Shown here: in pieces, positions 33,928-47,368 of the stretch
Numbering within the stretch: position 1 is the stretch's first letter
Layout of the letters: each line of letters begins with the position of its first letter
Assembly: GCA_029747015.1 (NCBI GenBank)
Contig: JAKOGI010001267.1
Coordinates: 62,001-126,000 of the forward strand
DNA length: 64,000 nucleotides
Origin: Carnegiea gigantea
Lineage: Eukaryota > Streptophyta > Magnoliopsida > Caryophyllales > Cactaceae
Direction of reading: 5' to 3'
Program-made: the position numbers and the translations under genes
The notes under the pieces: generated by a model
The model's database searches: none
The model's input: only the letters and a program-made list of their open reading frames with translations
What the model was told of the DNA's origin: nothing

Positions 33928-36700
33928 TGTTACACGCCCAATGCCCATGTCTTACTGTTTAATCATTCCCTTAATTAGAACTAATATACTTGATGGTTGG
34001 GACAAGGCTTCAAATATGTGCACTATTTAACATAGTTAAGCATATATTACAATCATACACATTCAAACATTATCAAAACCATATATAAACAGCTGGTAAC
34101 TAGCATAAGGTTTACACACCATAATTAAGCAATTCTTCATAAAGTTTACAACTAATCAACTGAAGATCTCAAAATATAGCTTCCCAAAATATTCATGAAT
34201 TAACATCACTACTAATCCATCCAAATTCCCTTGCTCATTTATTTTCTTTAGCTGGTTCGCTAGCATGAGAGCAATTCACTGAGCATTTGCCTAAAAACAA
34301 AACATGACAAACATTTTGAAATGTGAGCCGTAGCTCAATACATGCATTCCTATATTGTTAAATGATCACTGAAAAATTGGTTGGGCGCTTGCTTTGTAAT
34401 TAATTTTGATTTAAAATAGTGAATAAGATGAATGTAAAATTATATTGCTAGTTATTATCTGGTAGTGAACCCCTGATACCCGTTACGATCTATAGATAGG
34501 TGTATATCTTCCAAGCCAATCAGAAGACCTACTTGAGACCGCGCGGGTGACTGGAGGATGAGTGCCCTATAACTGATAATTGATTGGGTCACTAATTAGG
34601 TGATAAATCATTGAGTAAACTGATTCATTGATATACTTACCAAGACATTATAACTTTGATAAATACATTCTGACTTCTTAAGGTACAGGCAATGGACGTA
34701 CATGGGGTTTTTTAAGAAAGCAATCTCACTTGATATTATTTATGTACAACGGGAAACGATAGACTAGGCCCCGATTATGCTTCCGAAATGTAATTATAGG
34801 TATATGTAGCTAGTAAACAACACTTACTCTTATAACTTGTAACTTTAATAGAAATTTATTAATTAAATGGCATCCACAACCCAAATAATTCAATATAAGA
34901 TAAGTTACACCAAAATGATTCCAAAACTAAGTAAATTAAGGTAATTTAACTTGAGGTAAAATAATTTGGAGCAAAATAGACCAAAGTAAAATAATTGAGG
35001 TTATAATGGGAAGGCTTTGACAGTTATAAATGGAATATGGGTTTTTTTGATATTTCTAAGATGGATAATAAGGGTTTAAGGCCAAGAGGGGTGTAGTTAG
35101 GTTCAAGATAGTTTTAGTCACGCCAGCTTGGCGTGATAAACACTGTTCTCGAGTCATTACTCTCCCCACTTCTCCGATTTCATTCACATATCCATTTAGT
35201 TTAATTTCCTACCCAAGTGAGTTTCTGAGCACAATCAAAGTTATTAAACTTAGCAACACTAATAATCATCCAAAACTCTCAATAATACTTTTAGTTTTTT
35301 ATGGTTTCTTTCTTCTCTCATAAATCATATCCATTAACCTTTGTTTCCTTCTTACCCTTACCTTATTTTAGCCAACACACTTAAAAATTACTTCATGATC
35401 AACCTTACGCATTTTTCAATACTTTTCCTCCTATAATCACTGAAAATGCTCCCATAACATATCCAACCTTCAAATTTCATCTAATTCAACCCAAATAAAC
35501 ATACTTGATTCAAAAATCAACCTTACTCATGCATGGTCATGAAACCCTAGGTTATGCCCAGTTCAACTTTACACCCAAACCACCATAGATGGATTTAATA
35601 AGATCACCCACAACCGTTAATTCATTTTTCATACCAAAGATCACAACAATTAGATAAACAAACTCAATTCACACTTTCTTGATTCAAACTCACTTGATCA
35701 AGTTCAAGTTTAACAACCCCTAGTATCCAATATCTCCAAACACAATAAACATTGCATGCGAGCATTTATTTTGATCATATGAACACAAATCATAACTAAA
35801 ACAATCACAAAAATCAAAAATAAATTATGATGGAGTTAGGATTTTACCTCACTTGAGGGCTTACAAGAAAGACATGGAGGTGGTGTTCGGGACTAGTGGT
35901 GGCTGTGGGTGATGGCTGGCCGGCGGCAGCTAGCAGGTGGTAGTAGCAGCTGGCAAGGGCAAGGGCAGAAGAAGAATAGCAGCAAGGGAGGGGGAGCCAT
36001 GGGTGAAGAAGAGAGAAGAAGAAGAGAAAATGATTTTAGCTTGGCTAGATTTTTTGTGATCATTTAGGTGATAAATATCCTCCCAAAAGTAGCTTTTTGC
36101 TATTGTAATTTGGCACAAATAATGAATTAGGCTCAAATGAATTGGGTTTGTAATTAGCTTAATTCAATTGCACCAACTTTTTGGGCCACCAATTAGGCTT
36201 AAATGAATTGGGCTTGGAAAAATAGCACTCCACTACAGTAAACTTGTTGCATAGCTCAAAATTAAATTTTTGCGATGCTGTGGAAAATAATTTATCGCTT
36301 AATCATATTTACCGAGGCCTACTATTGATTCATCTGAAAAGTTTATGATAATTACAACTTGAATTGCAAAGTGGGGCCCAAAATGAATTTTTTCCAACCA
36401 GAATGATTAAATGCGATAAATAAATGTGGGGAGCTAAATAACATGACTTAATTAAACAAAAAAATGATTTAGGATCGAGCTATTGCAATAAAAGTGGATG
36501 TCTAATTTGGGAAGCGAAGTGTATTTTGATTGTAAGATGGGCAGTAAATTGTACCTTGAGTGCATAATTGAATGGGTTAGTAATCGAAAAATATGTTGGA
36601 ATAAAGTTCTTAATAACTTAACAAAAGTAGTGAAGTATGGTGGTGATTAACATTAATAACAAGATTATGTGCCATTGATGCCCCCAGCACCCCTCCCCCC
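33928..36700 (-). repeat. A 5' LTR (outer end uncertain)
   Basis: The U5 end is at 33928. Parts of 34250-34560, read in reverse complement, resemble 51420-51900 of G (for example the TTTTAGG, CAATTATC and GGGGTTTCAC blocks), so both are LTRs of one lineage. No gene is present. A leader-like, repeat-rich stretch (GGTGG, AGAAG) lies at 35870-36040. The outer (U3) end was not found; 36700 is a guess. Confidence 0.55.
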
Positions 36701-36994
36701 AAACAAAAAAAATAGACTAGAGGTTGAATGATGTTTAAAAGAGTTTTTAAAAAAATAAGTTATTCCTTGTGTCCAAAACGGTAATCAAAGTCTATCTAAG
36801 TTTTTAAAAGGAACATTAACTAACTTCTCCATTTGGTTCCAAAACGGTAATTATCACATTCGGGATAAAACTAAATCCGAAGGACGGGTCACCTTAAGCT
36901 AACCCCTTTAATGTTAATTGATTTGCGATTATTAAAGGATGGAATTTGAGTTAGTAATAACAACGATGACAAATAACAATGGTAATAATGATAT

Positions 36995-37056
<62 letters not shown>
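36701..37056. other. Left flank of the CACTA element with (TAA)n microsatellite
   Basis: No gene. ATAATAATA-type trinucleotide repeats run from about 36998 to 37056, directly up to the transposon end. CCAAAACGGTAAT occurs twice (near 36772 and 36837). Confidence 0.7.
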
Positions 37057-37057
<1 letters not shown>

Positions 37058-38210
37058 ACCTGATGGAATCTTTGGCCGAATTTTTCACGGATAAAAGTGT
37101 ATATGTTGAAGGAAAAGTGGCTTTTTGACGGAAATTACTTCTGTCAAAAAACCACTGGTCCAAATGGCCGTTTCGATTGACCCGTCAAAAATACTGACAA
37201 AAAATTATGATGGACTGATAGTTCGTCAAAATTACAACTAACGGACCGTACTGACAGACTGACAATCCGTCAATATGGCCTTTACGGAAATTTTGATGGA
37301 ATAACAGTCCGTCAAAATATTTTTTGATGGAAATTTTGACGAAAAAGATAGCATGTCACAATCCCCAAGATTTGAGATATCATGTTGGTGCCAAAATTTT
37401 GACGGACATTTGTGATGGAAGCAGTATTTTCCGTCACAATTTCTGATGGGTCTGTTAAAAAATCTGCCACATATTTGTCTTAAATTTCAAAAAAAAGAAA
37501 ATATTTATTTTTAGAAGATGCTAGGTGGAGCAATTTTGTTTTGTCCACATATTAAAAACTTTTCAAATTTCAAATCTCAAATAAATATTTGGAATATAAG
37601 TTTGAACTTCATGAAATTCTAACACCAATACAAAGTCCTGAAAAATTACAGAAATACTAAACATAATGTCCTTCCCTCACATTTTTCCGTCATTAGCTCA
37701 TACAATCATCTTGACAAACTGTGACTTTAACCTCCTACCTCCCCCCTTCTCTGTATTTTTTTTTTTTTTTTGGTGCTTAACCTAAACCGCTGAAAACGAA
37801 AACCCAAAAAAAAAAAAAAAAACCCAACCAAGATGCACAAGATAAAAGATTAATTTTGACAGAAAATTTTGATGGGTGTGTGGTGTGTCACAATGTGTGA
37901 CCGAAATTTTGAAGGAAAGAATCTGATTTTGACGATGTTATGGACAACACGGATCTCAAAATTAATTTTGATGGCATTTATGGCATTTTGATGGACTTGG
38001 ACAGTCAAAAATTGGCTTCAGGCTCAAAATTTGATAGTGCCAGTCAAAAAGGGGTGGACTATTTTGATGGGAGCAAATGGTTCTAACGGGCCCGTAAAAA
38101 TCTCTACAAAAGCTGTACCGATTTTGACGGGACCTATCAAAATCTCCCGTCAAAATTGTCAATAAATTGAGCTGCACCTGCTCTTCTTCCTCATTACTCT
38201 CCTTCAATTC
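37057..38210. repeat. CACTA left subterminal repeat region
   Basis: Dozens of direct and inverted variants of TTTTGACGG / TTTTGATGG. In En/Spm-type elements such arrays bind the accessory transposase. Poly(T) and poly(A) tracts lie at about 37757-37775 and 37807-37823. Confidence 0.8.
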
Positions 38211-39100
38211 CTTGAGCTGTGCTTATTAGTTACATTCTCTAGAGCTCGACCGGTGCATCTATGTCCATTATTCTCTCCTTCCTAGAGCTTGACTTGCTTT
38301 GTCCATTATTGTCTCCTTCCTCGAGCTCATTATTATCTCCCTCCTCATTAACCTCTAAATCTGGGCACGAATTTGGGTGTGGTTTGGTAGAACGGCTGGG
38401 GCGAAACAACCGGCCTGTAAGTGGGTACTAAGGAGGTGGTGTGTGTGCAATTCGCCGACTAAAGTAGGCAACGCACGGTACCAGTTGGAGGGGTAGTTTG
38501 GTTCGCATCCAGTTGTGGTGCTCGGCTAGTGAGTGGATGGCGATTGTGTGGCCGGTGAACGTTGAAGGTTCAGGCTAGTTCAAGGTATGTTTTACAACTT
38601 TAAATTTGTCAATTTCAGCCCCTCACATTCAACAAGGGAGAATGGGTTTAGCCTCATGAAGTAATCAGTTTATGAATGACTAAGTGTGTGATGAGGATCA
38701 ATTTATACATGTGCAATTGTGTGGCTTGTATGAATTTTGGTAAATGTTGGTAAATATTCAGATCTGGGGAGGAAGTTGAAGGAGTAATTTCATGAGCTAA
38801 ATCTGTAAAAATTTTGCAAATTGTACTATAATATGTGGTTAGAGTTTCTTTGCTCACATTTGGTGATAATTTTTGAGGGAAATAAGTTGACCTATTTTGT
38901 GAGTAAATTAATCTAAGTAATCTTAATTTGTTAGCATTTGGTACTAGATTTGGTAATGAAATGCAATGTGTAATGAAAGGACATGTGTTACTAATTTTAC
39001 ATTATGCTTGTACTTTATAGAATTAATTTACACTCGAACTCAATGTGCAATTACTATATTTACTTCTTTACATAAACTACATAAGTTAAACTACATGAAC
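38211..39100. other. CACTA 5' non-coding region
   Basis: No domain-bearing frame. It has CT-rich repeats (CTCCTTCC, GAGCTTGA) at 38200-38360. It probably holds the promoter and leader of the TNP2 gene, but no promoter motif can be named with confidence. Confidence 0.4.
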
Positions 39101-39510
39101 TAAACCTTAAACACTACAAAACCCAAACCCTAAACACTAGGCATCATAAACCCTACACCATAAACCCTATAAACCCTAAAAGCTTAACCGTAAACAAAAG
39201 GTACCCCAAACCCTAAACCCTACAAACCTGAAACCTTAAACCCTACCCTAAACCCTAAATCCTAACCCTAAATCCTAAACCCTAAAACGTAAACTCTAAA
39301 TTCTAACCGAAAACCCTAAACACTAGGAACCTAAACCCGAAGCCGTAGAAAACCCTAAACCCTAAATCCTAAACTCTACCCTTAACCCTAAATCATAAAA
39401 AATAGGAACCCTATACCCTAAACCCTAAACACCCTAAACCCTAGAAACTCTAAACCCTAAACCTTGGAAACTTTAAATCCTAAACCCTTAGCCATAAACC
39501 CTAGGAATTT
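39100..39510 (+). repeat. Degenerate telomere-like (CCCTAAA)n tract
   Basis: About 400 bp made almost entirely of variants of the Arabidopsis-type telomere repeat (ACCCTAAACCCTAAATCC and similar), with point changes and small insertions. It lies inside the CACTA element, just before the TNP2 coding part. Confidence 0.9.
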
Positions 39511-39716
39511 GACAAGTACACTCGAGCCTAATATGATTTCATCACGACCGGAGTGTATCATTACCTCTGTGCTAAATACAAGAATACTAAATATCTATAC
39601 CCTTATGAAGTTAAAATCCATTGTACCAAAAAGGGTTTATACCATATTACTAATTCTGGACAAGCCATGGGGAGGTAGAGCCTTCAAATTATGAAGAGGG
39701 TACAAACTCCGCATGG

Positions 39717-41932
39717 GTGAACCAGTCAAGCCCAGTGTACAATGAGCATGAGCATCGGACTCGAGGTTACGATGGGCATCACCTGGACCCAATGTTGAAT
39801 GATGCATTCAGATCTGACGATGTTAATGTCCATAATGGAATGAAAGCTAATGCAGAAACATTGTATACTATGCTCCATTCAGCACAACCTTTGTATGAGT
39901 GGTTGCACACTCATACTGCGCTCTCTGCTATGAGGCTGCTTAGTATTAAATTAGAATATAATATGTCCCATCATTGCTTTGATGATGTATTACATCTGAT
40001 GCAAGAGACGATCCTGAATCCAAACCACATTCTGAAAAGTTTTAGTGCTATTAAAAGAAGAGTTACGGAGTTGGGGTTGGATTATCAAACTATTGATTGC
40101 TACTATAAAGGTTGTATGATATATAACAAGGATGATGCTACCCTTTCAGTGTGCAAATTTTGTGGGAGTGGAAGTTATAAACCGATCAAGAACCCTAATG
40201 GAAGGAACAAGCCTATCCCTTGGTTTAAGATGCATTACATGCCACTCATCCCAAGGTTGTAACAACTATATGCATCAAAGAAGACTGTGGAGCATATTTT
40301 GTGGCATAGCAGTCATGCAGCACAGGATAGTGTAATGAGCCATCCTTCTGGCACTGCAGCATGGAAACACTTTGACCAAATGCACACTCCATTTGCTATA
40401 GAGCCACGTATTGTATGACTTGGTTTATGCACTGATGGGTTCTCACCCTATTCAAATGCAGCAAGACCGTATTCTATATGGCCAGTTGTTATATGTGTGT
40501 ACACCTTGCCACCGCATCTTTGCATGAAGCTACCTTACATGTTCTTAACATGTGTCATACCAAGTTCCCACAACCCAAAAAATAAGATAGATGTATACCT
40601 ACAACCATTTATTGATGAGTTGCAGACTTTGTGGAATGAAGGGGTGGATACATATGATGTTCACAAAAATCAAACATTTAAAATGAAGGCAGCTTTGATG
40701 TGGGCAATTAATGACTTCCTAGATAGAGTGTTATCAGGATGGAGTACCCATGGGGCACTGTCCTGTCCAGTGTGCCAAGATTAGGTATATGGGACTTATC
40801 TACAACATGGTCGAACGATGTCGTGGTTTGATTGTCATCATTGCTTTTCACCCCGACACTATGCATTCAGACGAAATAAGAGTGCCTTCACTAAGGACTG
40901 AATAGTGCATGAGCAACCTCCATAGAGAGTACCCCTAGATGATGAATTTCAATGGGTACGTGAGTTCCCTAAAGTAACGAACCAATTCTAGGGTTCACTG
41001 AGAACATTTACAACTCGACTACACGTGGTATCTTTTGGGACCTTCCACACTAGACACGCCAGCTCTTAAGGCACAACTTAGACGTGATGCACATAGAAAA
41101 AAACTTCTGTGAGAATATTATCAACACAGTGATGGATGTGTCAGGGAAAACCAAGGACAATGTGAAAGCTTGATTGAACTTAGCTAAGTTGTGTGCACAT
41201 GAGGAATTACATCTTCGGACAAGGGAAAATGGCAACTCATTCAAACCAAAAGTGAAGTACACAATGTCCTTACAGCAGTGGAGGTCACTTTGTGAGTGGC
41301 TGCGTGAGTTAAGTTTACCAGATGGGTACAACTCCAATTTTGCTAACATTGTCGACCCGACAAACACAAAATTACAAAATCTAAAAAGCCATGACTACCA
41401 TGTATTTATGGAGGCGCCCCTTCCTATTGCATTCAGTGCATTACCAGCAGATATGCTGGAGCCTTTAGCAAGCCTTAGTGAATACTTCAAGAGCTTATGT
41501 GCAGGCGTCCTTTGTGAGGATCAGCTTATGGAGATGCATCAATAGATTCCCATAATATTATACAAATTAGAGATAATATTTCCTTCTAATTTTTAGAATA
41601 TTATGGAACATCTTTCGGTGCATTTAGCACAAGAAACTTACCTAGGTGGTCCAGTTCATTATCGACGAATGTACCCCTTTAAAAGGTTCTTCAAGTGGCT
41701 CAAACTAAAGGCCAAGAACAAAGCCAAGCCTAAGAGTTCTATGGTGATGGAGTACCTACTATATGAAATTAAGACACTTGGTTCCCACTATTTTGACGCA
41801 ACTCTTCCATCCATCAACTCCACAATTGGAAGGAATGAAGTACTATTTCAATATGGTCCGCTTACAACATTTACGGTTTTCCAAATGAAGGGTGCTCTAT
41901 TAGGTACATGTCGTAAATGTTACCTCACATAA
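39717..41932 (+). pseudogene. CACTA TNP2 transposase, N-terminal and middle part (broken)
   Basis: The first frame (39717-40262) gives MLNDAFRSD, AQPLYEWLHTHTALSAMRLL, IKLEYNMSHHCFDDVLHLMQ, LDYQTIDCYYKGCMIY and DDATLSVCKFCGSGSYKP, all hallmark TNP2 blocks. After TAA at 40260, other frames continue with KKTVEHILWHSSHA, FAIEPRIV, LPPHLCMKLPYMFLTCVIPS, DVYLQPFIDELQTLW and LSGWSTHGALSCPVC. The DUF4218-like part follows: FLPIAF-type residues in 41174-41545 (SALPADMLEPLASLSEYFKS) and MEHLSVHLAQETYLGGPVHY (41603-41932). At least five stops or frameshifts separate the blocks. An intact protein would bind the ends and cut them; this copy cannot. Confidence 0.9.
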
Positions 41933-42014
41933 GATGAGTACAACGCTGCCCATTTGCACATACTACTTAATTGTAATGAAGTGTAAGTGTATCTACAGTA
42001 AGCACACAACACAC

Positions 42015-42774
<760 letters not shown>

Positions 42775-42782
42775 CAACACAC

Positions 42783-43853
42783 TTTCAAACATTATGGTAC
42801 TTGTAATGCGAATAACAACCACAATGTTTCTGTAAGTACTTCCATAATTGGATCACAATGGGACATGCTAATATGTCGCCTGAAGACATAGATACGATTA
42901 TTGAAGCCAAATTTCCAGAATGATTGAAACAAAATGTGTGTGCTTACTTACCCTAACCATATACTTTCCATTAGTTCAATACTTCCTACATTATAAAAAT
43001 TATCATGAAAATGTAATATTTTAGGAGTTTGTACATGGTACAGGTTCATGTTCACATGTATTCAATGATGAAAGGTAGTCATGGTTATAACAAATGGCTA
43101 AGGGACCAATTAATATTGTGCATCCATTGACAGCCTACAAAGTGCATGGCATAACATTTCATACTAGAACAAGAAGTATGAATAAGAAGACCTACTCATG
43201 CGATGTTATAGTAAAAAGGACTTCGGAAGGAGATGGGAGCGAGGTGCATTACTATGGAGTGCTTGAGGAAGTACTCCAAGTGAAGTACCCAGGGGAGCCC
43301 ATAAAACGATGCTTGCTATTTCGGTGTGAATGGTACGTTCCATTGAATCCTCGGGCCACATGACACTCCAAGTTGAACTATACATATGAAATTAACACCC
43401 AATGCAGATATGGCAAGTATGACCCTTTCATTATTCTAGATGTTATGTATCAAGTGTTTTACATCCCTTACCCATAAAGTGTTCCCCCTAAATCAAATTG
43501 GTGGGTTGCTCTGACAAATAAGCCCAGACAATGTCCAAACATACAAGGGGATGCTATTAAAGTGAAACCCATTTTTTAAGAAGATGTAATGGCATCAACC
43601 TCTCACATTTCAGAAACCTTGCCACAATTCTTGGTTGACATATCTAGGATTATAGACGAAGTGCAAGTTGTTGATGTCGAATCATCAGAAGAAGAACAAT
43701 ATGATGATGTGGACGAGTTTGAAGAATAGGAGCGGGATGATGCAGAAATAGATACTGAAAATGATGATGATGAAATGCAGCACCAGTCAAATGACGATGA
43801 TGACGATATAGACGACGAAGAGGATAGGGATCAAGATGATGAATGTTAAATTG
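42783..43853 (+). pseudogene. CACTA TNP2 C-terminal part (DUF4216) with acidic tail
   Basis: After the MITE, 43094-43363 encodes AKGPINIVHPLTAYKVHGIT, FHTRTRSMNKKTYSCDV and VHYYGVLEEVLQVKYPGEPI, then RCLLFRCEWY, the DUF4216 signature of plant TNP2 proteins. The next stretch (to about 43580) gives YGKYDPFIILDVMYQVFYIP and WWVALTNKPR with one stop in between. The end (43640-43848) is an Asp/Glu-rich tail (EEEQYDDVDEFEE, DDDDDIDDEEDRD) closed by TAA at 43847-43849. Stops before 43094 and at 43361 break it. Confidence 0.88.
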
Positions 43854-44279
43854 CATTCATTGCATCTTATTTAGGTTTTCTATCTATGCAATTATAATAA
43901 TGCGCCTCATGTAAATTTTATGTAGTTCTTAAATAATGTAATTTATACAAATTAACCTTTGAAGATTCATGATGTATGAAATTGATGAATATGTATGTAT
44001 TTGTATCAAAAGTCGTGAAAATGTTATGTTTATTGTTTTGCATTGTAATACAAAATGGCTTTCTATGTCAAAGATGGTAGATAGGGATGCAGAATGTCAG
44101 CGATGCCAGAGAGGAGGGGCATGACTTTCTAATGTAGGCAGTCATTCACCAAATGATGTGGGGGGCGCACATATGGCTCTCCTATAAAAGTTCCACCCAC
44201 GGGGTAGATAATACGTCCTTTATGCCTACCCCACAGTTGGCTCCACATTTGACCGTCCCCTTTTTTGACCCCAACCAGG

Positions 44280-46132
44280 TCCCCAGACACAACTAAGATG
44301 CAGGTTTACAAGCATCACATGCTAGTGAGACTTCAGAGGCGGCAAGGGTGAACCCGGCATTTTGGAGTACTTTTGGCCCATTGATGTCATACAACTAAAA
44401 CATGGCCATGAGCCTGCTAGGATCCATGCAACAAAGTTAATCATTGCTTCAGCCTCATGTACAGCGTACTATACAACCTACTTCGCAGCCTCATGTACGG
44501 CCTACTCCACAGCAATCTGTACAGCCCACTAGAGGGCATATAGTGCCATCCACTGAGCATGAGATGGTTGTTAGAGATAAGATTCTGATAGAGCCAAAAG
44601 GCGATACGTACATGCTCTACTCTCTTTCACTAAATATCAAATGCTCAAAGTTGTAATTAAATGTCACTTGTACTTTATTGTTAGATTTAATATGTGTATA
44701 TGTTATTCCGTTGCAGGTTCAAGCCCCACAAAGGATTCCCCAAACATATTGGTGAGATCATCGAGGAGAAGTACCTAGCAGCTTGGCCAACATGGGGGGA
44801 AGTCCCCATTCAGCAACAAGACTTTTGGTTTACTGAATTCAAGGTGTGTGCTTTTTTAAAAGATTTTCATAACTTATGATTCATTTATTTCCGTCAGAAT
44901 TTAATCATGTGCATCAAACATTTTAAAACTTGTTTCATGTGTTAATGTTAGAATCATTTCAAACACTTTTGCTATATTTCATTGTAATTATGTACGATGT
45001 CAACTGAGTAAGTATCAAGCAGCACTAATTTCATCTCGTAACTACATATGTGGTTGTTTTTGCAAAAATACTACTATTGGCTGCCTCACCATAACCGACA
45101 TGTGCGTAGGAATTTTAAAGTTAAAGGGGCAAAACAATTGAAGAACTTGTTTGCCTATGCAAGCAAGTCGGGCAAGGTGCCTGACTTTGTGTCCGTGGAC
45201 AACTGGGCACAGCTGCAAAAGTATTGGGAAGGCCCTAATTTCTAGAAGTTGAGCTCCTAGAATAAGAAAAACTGCAGAAGTGGTCCTGAGGGTGTGGGTC
45301 CATCCCTGCTCACATATGGGGTAATCCCAATAACTGAGTGGCACAGACAAATGGTGATAATTTCAATATTTAAGTACGCCTTATTGTTCATGCATTATTA
45401 ATTGTAACACATTGTACTTGCAATGTATGTAGGCGGCTATACTTCAGAGGGAACAGTCGATGAGTTGTACAAGGACATCCATATGCATAGGATAAAGGAT
45501 AAGCAGGGTAATTGGGTGTGTAAAAAATCAGAGTTGAAATTCGTAAGATCAAATTCAAATTATGTTAAGATGAGTTTTCAAATAAAAGATGGGTTCGAAT
45601 TAACAGATCTTCTGTTTCAAACTTCTAATGTTCATGTGTGCATATGCAGGAGGAGCACACAAAGAGATGGCAAGAGTACAGGTCCTTCGAGCCCTCTACC
45701 GATGATAGTTCCCAAAGCCCTCCACTTTCTGAGCGCGATATTTTGGTTCAAGGAGATCTCACTAGCAAGGGTCACGTGTCTAGCTTTGGTGTTGAGGGAG
45801 TTGTTATGAAGCGGCAGTCTTTCCTATCAATTTCGAGTCATTCCTCCTCTATCAACAACTATGATGCACGCAAAATGGCAATGAGGTTCAATGAGAGTGT
45901 TAGCAAAGCAACAGAGGAGGAGGCTTGCCAACAAGAGTTTCGCAAACAGGTTGAGGAGGAAGTGAGGGCGAAGCTCATTGTGGAATTGAATAATCAATGG
46001 GTTGAGAAGGAAGCTAAAATTCAAAATGACCTGGATCAAGAAAAAGCTGCAAGGCAGCGAGACAAGAAGAAGGTCAAGAGTAAGATGAGCAAGATGTGGA
46101 GATTCTTCAAGAGTAAGCAAGCTGGGTCCTGA
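44280..46132 (+). pseudogene. CACTA second gene (Transposase_24 / TNPA-like), spliced
   Basis: The order of blocks is a Gln/Pro/His-rich start (44444-44560); FPKHIGEIIEEKYLAAWPTW with FWFTEFK (44694-44850); KYYYWLPHHNRHVRRNFKVK and GAKQLKNLFAYASKSGKVPD with WAQLQKYW (45048-45245); an EEGVG-type linker ending at WHRQM (45353); GTVDELYKDIHMHRIKDKQGNW (45430-45542); and EEHTKRWQEY with a charged coiled-coil-like end KEAKIQNDLDQEKAARQRDK (45650-46132). An intron with GTAAGA...TATGCAG borders fits at 45543-45649. In-frame stops near 45243 and elsewhere show decay. The family is common as the second gene of plant CACTA elements and probably binds the subterminal repeats. Confidence 0.8.
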
Positions 46133-46915
46133 ACGGCACCGCCAGGTATGACTCCTTCAGAAGATGATGATGAAGATCAGCCCGACACAACCGACTTGGG
46201 TGATTCCTCCCATAACTGGTTACGTTCATATCATATTTGTCATTGGTCCATTATATGTGTGTTACGATGTGTTTAAGTAATTGAACAATTCTAATATGTT
46301 TTTTGATTGTGCGTGTTGAAACTATGTCTGCACTTTTAAAACAATTCTAATGCGACTGTATATTAATTTTAGGATTTTATTGCGTAACTAATTTTACTAA
46401 ATTTGTTTGTTGACATGCTTTGACATTGCTTAAATTGGAAATGCTAGAATAGGAAAATTATTTGAGCTTAGTTTTGACGGATTTGTGATGGCTGCCGTCT
46501 AAAATTGTGACAGAAATTGTTGTTTCCTTCAAACTTTTTGATGGGTTCAACCAAAAAGCTCGTCAAAAATTTTTCCACGATAGAAAATCCATTGACTTCA
46601 CAGTACTGATGGATAACTTAATCGGTCAAAATTTTTCATTAAAAATGTTCTAACGGGGGGCAGTCTGTCAAAATTTCTATCACAGTAATACTGACAGAGT
46701 GTCAGTCCATCAGTGCGGGCCATCACTGGGAATTTTGACGGAATGTCAGTCCATAAAAATTTTTCCATTAGTATTTTTCACAGGTCGATCGAAATAGTCA
46801 TTTCGACCAAGGGTTTTCTAACAAATGTAAAAACCATCAAAATTTCCATCAAAAAGTCTGTTTTTGGTCAAAAAATTCACTTTTCCCCGACAAAAAATAG
46901 TCCTCCATCAGATTG
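46133..46915. repeat. CACTA 3' non-coding and right subterminal repeats
   Basis: AT-rich 3' sequence to about 46460, then TTTTGACGG / CCGTCAAAA variants to the right end, mirroring 37057-38210. Confidence 0.75.
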
Positions 46916-47368
46916 GATTCGAATCAAATTTTTGTATCCAAATTTAATCGGATTTGGAATCAGATGCTCCAACATCCAATCTAAATCTGGTTCACTGACA
47001 TCTCTAATGGATGGGAATGCAGTTCTTCACATATTTGTGACGAACATTCTTAAAGTGAATTTTGGAATTAATTTAGCGATTTAGATGAATTAAGTATGTA
47101 ACCTTTCGTATTCATTGTAGCATAATTAAAGTAATGATAAGGCTTGGGTTTAGTGTTTTGATCAAATGATACGCCTAATGGTAATGGATGAGCTAACAAC
47201 TACTTACATGTTTTAGGACTCGCAAGGAAGAATGGAATGAATACCTATCGGTTAGGCCCAAAACCATGTACTTGACAACGGAAATAAGTTAAAACCACAA
47301 CTAGTTACTCCAAATTGTATTGGCAGATAAATTATTAGACTAGCAATGATGATACTTTTAATAGTAAT
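46916..47368. other. Spacer between CACTA and element J
   Basis: No gene. Its right end (AATAGTAAT) joins naturally to AATAATAACAATG at 50852 once J and Cassandra are removed, so it probably belongs to the same AT-rich sequence, perhaps the upstream LTR of G. Confidence 0.5.

Larger units (their letters stand above)
9746..36700 (-). mobile_element. A: Ty3/gypsy chromovirus (Tekay/Del-like), host of B
   Basis: The minus-strand order is LTR (33928 rightward), primer site (33908-33923), ORF0 (33750-33011), gag (32419-31895), protease (31632-31111), RT (30950-30218), then insertion B with CATTG on both sides, then the end of RT and RNase H (12081-11300), integrase (11160-10240) and a chromodomain end (about 10080-9890). 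The 3' LTR was not found; beyond about 9890 the sequence runs into unrelated DNA and then copia H. The right end of the 5' LTR is uncertain (about 36 to 37 kb). All reading frames are broken, so this is an old copy. Confidence 0.8.

Noticed and set aside
35119..35135. Small perfect palindrome CACGCCAGCTTGGCGTG
   Set aside because: It is a single short hairpin in LTR DNA with no adjacent gene or T-run; a hairpin of this size is expected by chance in 64 kb.
39100..39510. True chromosome end or recent telomere insertion
   Set aside because: The repeats are degenerate and embedded inside a CACTA element with transposon sequence on both sides.
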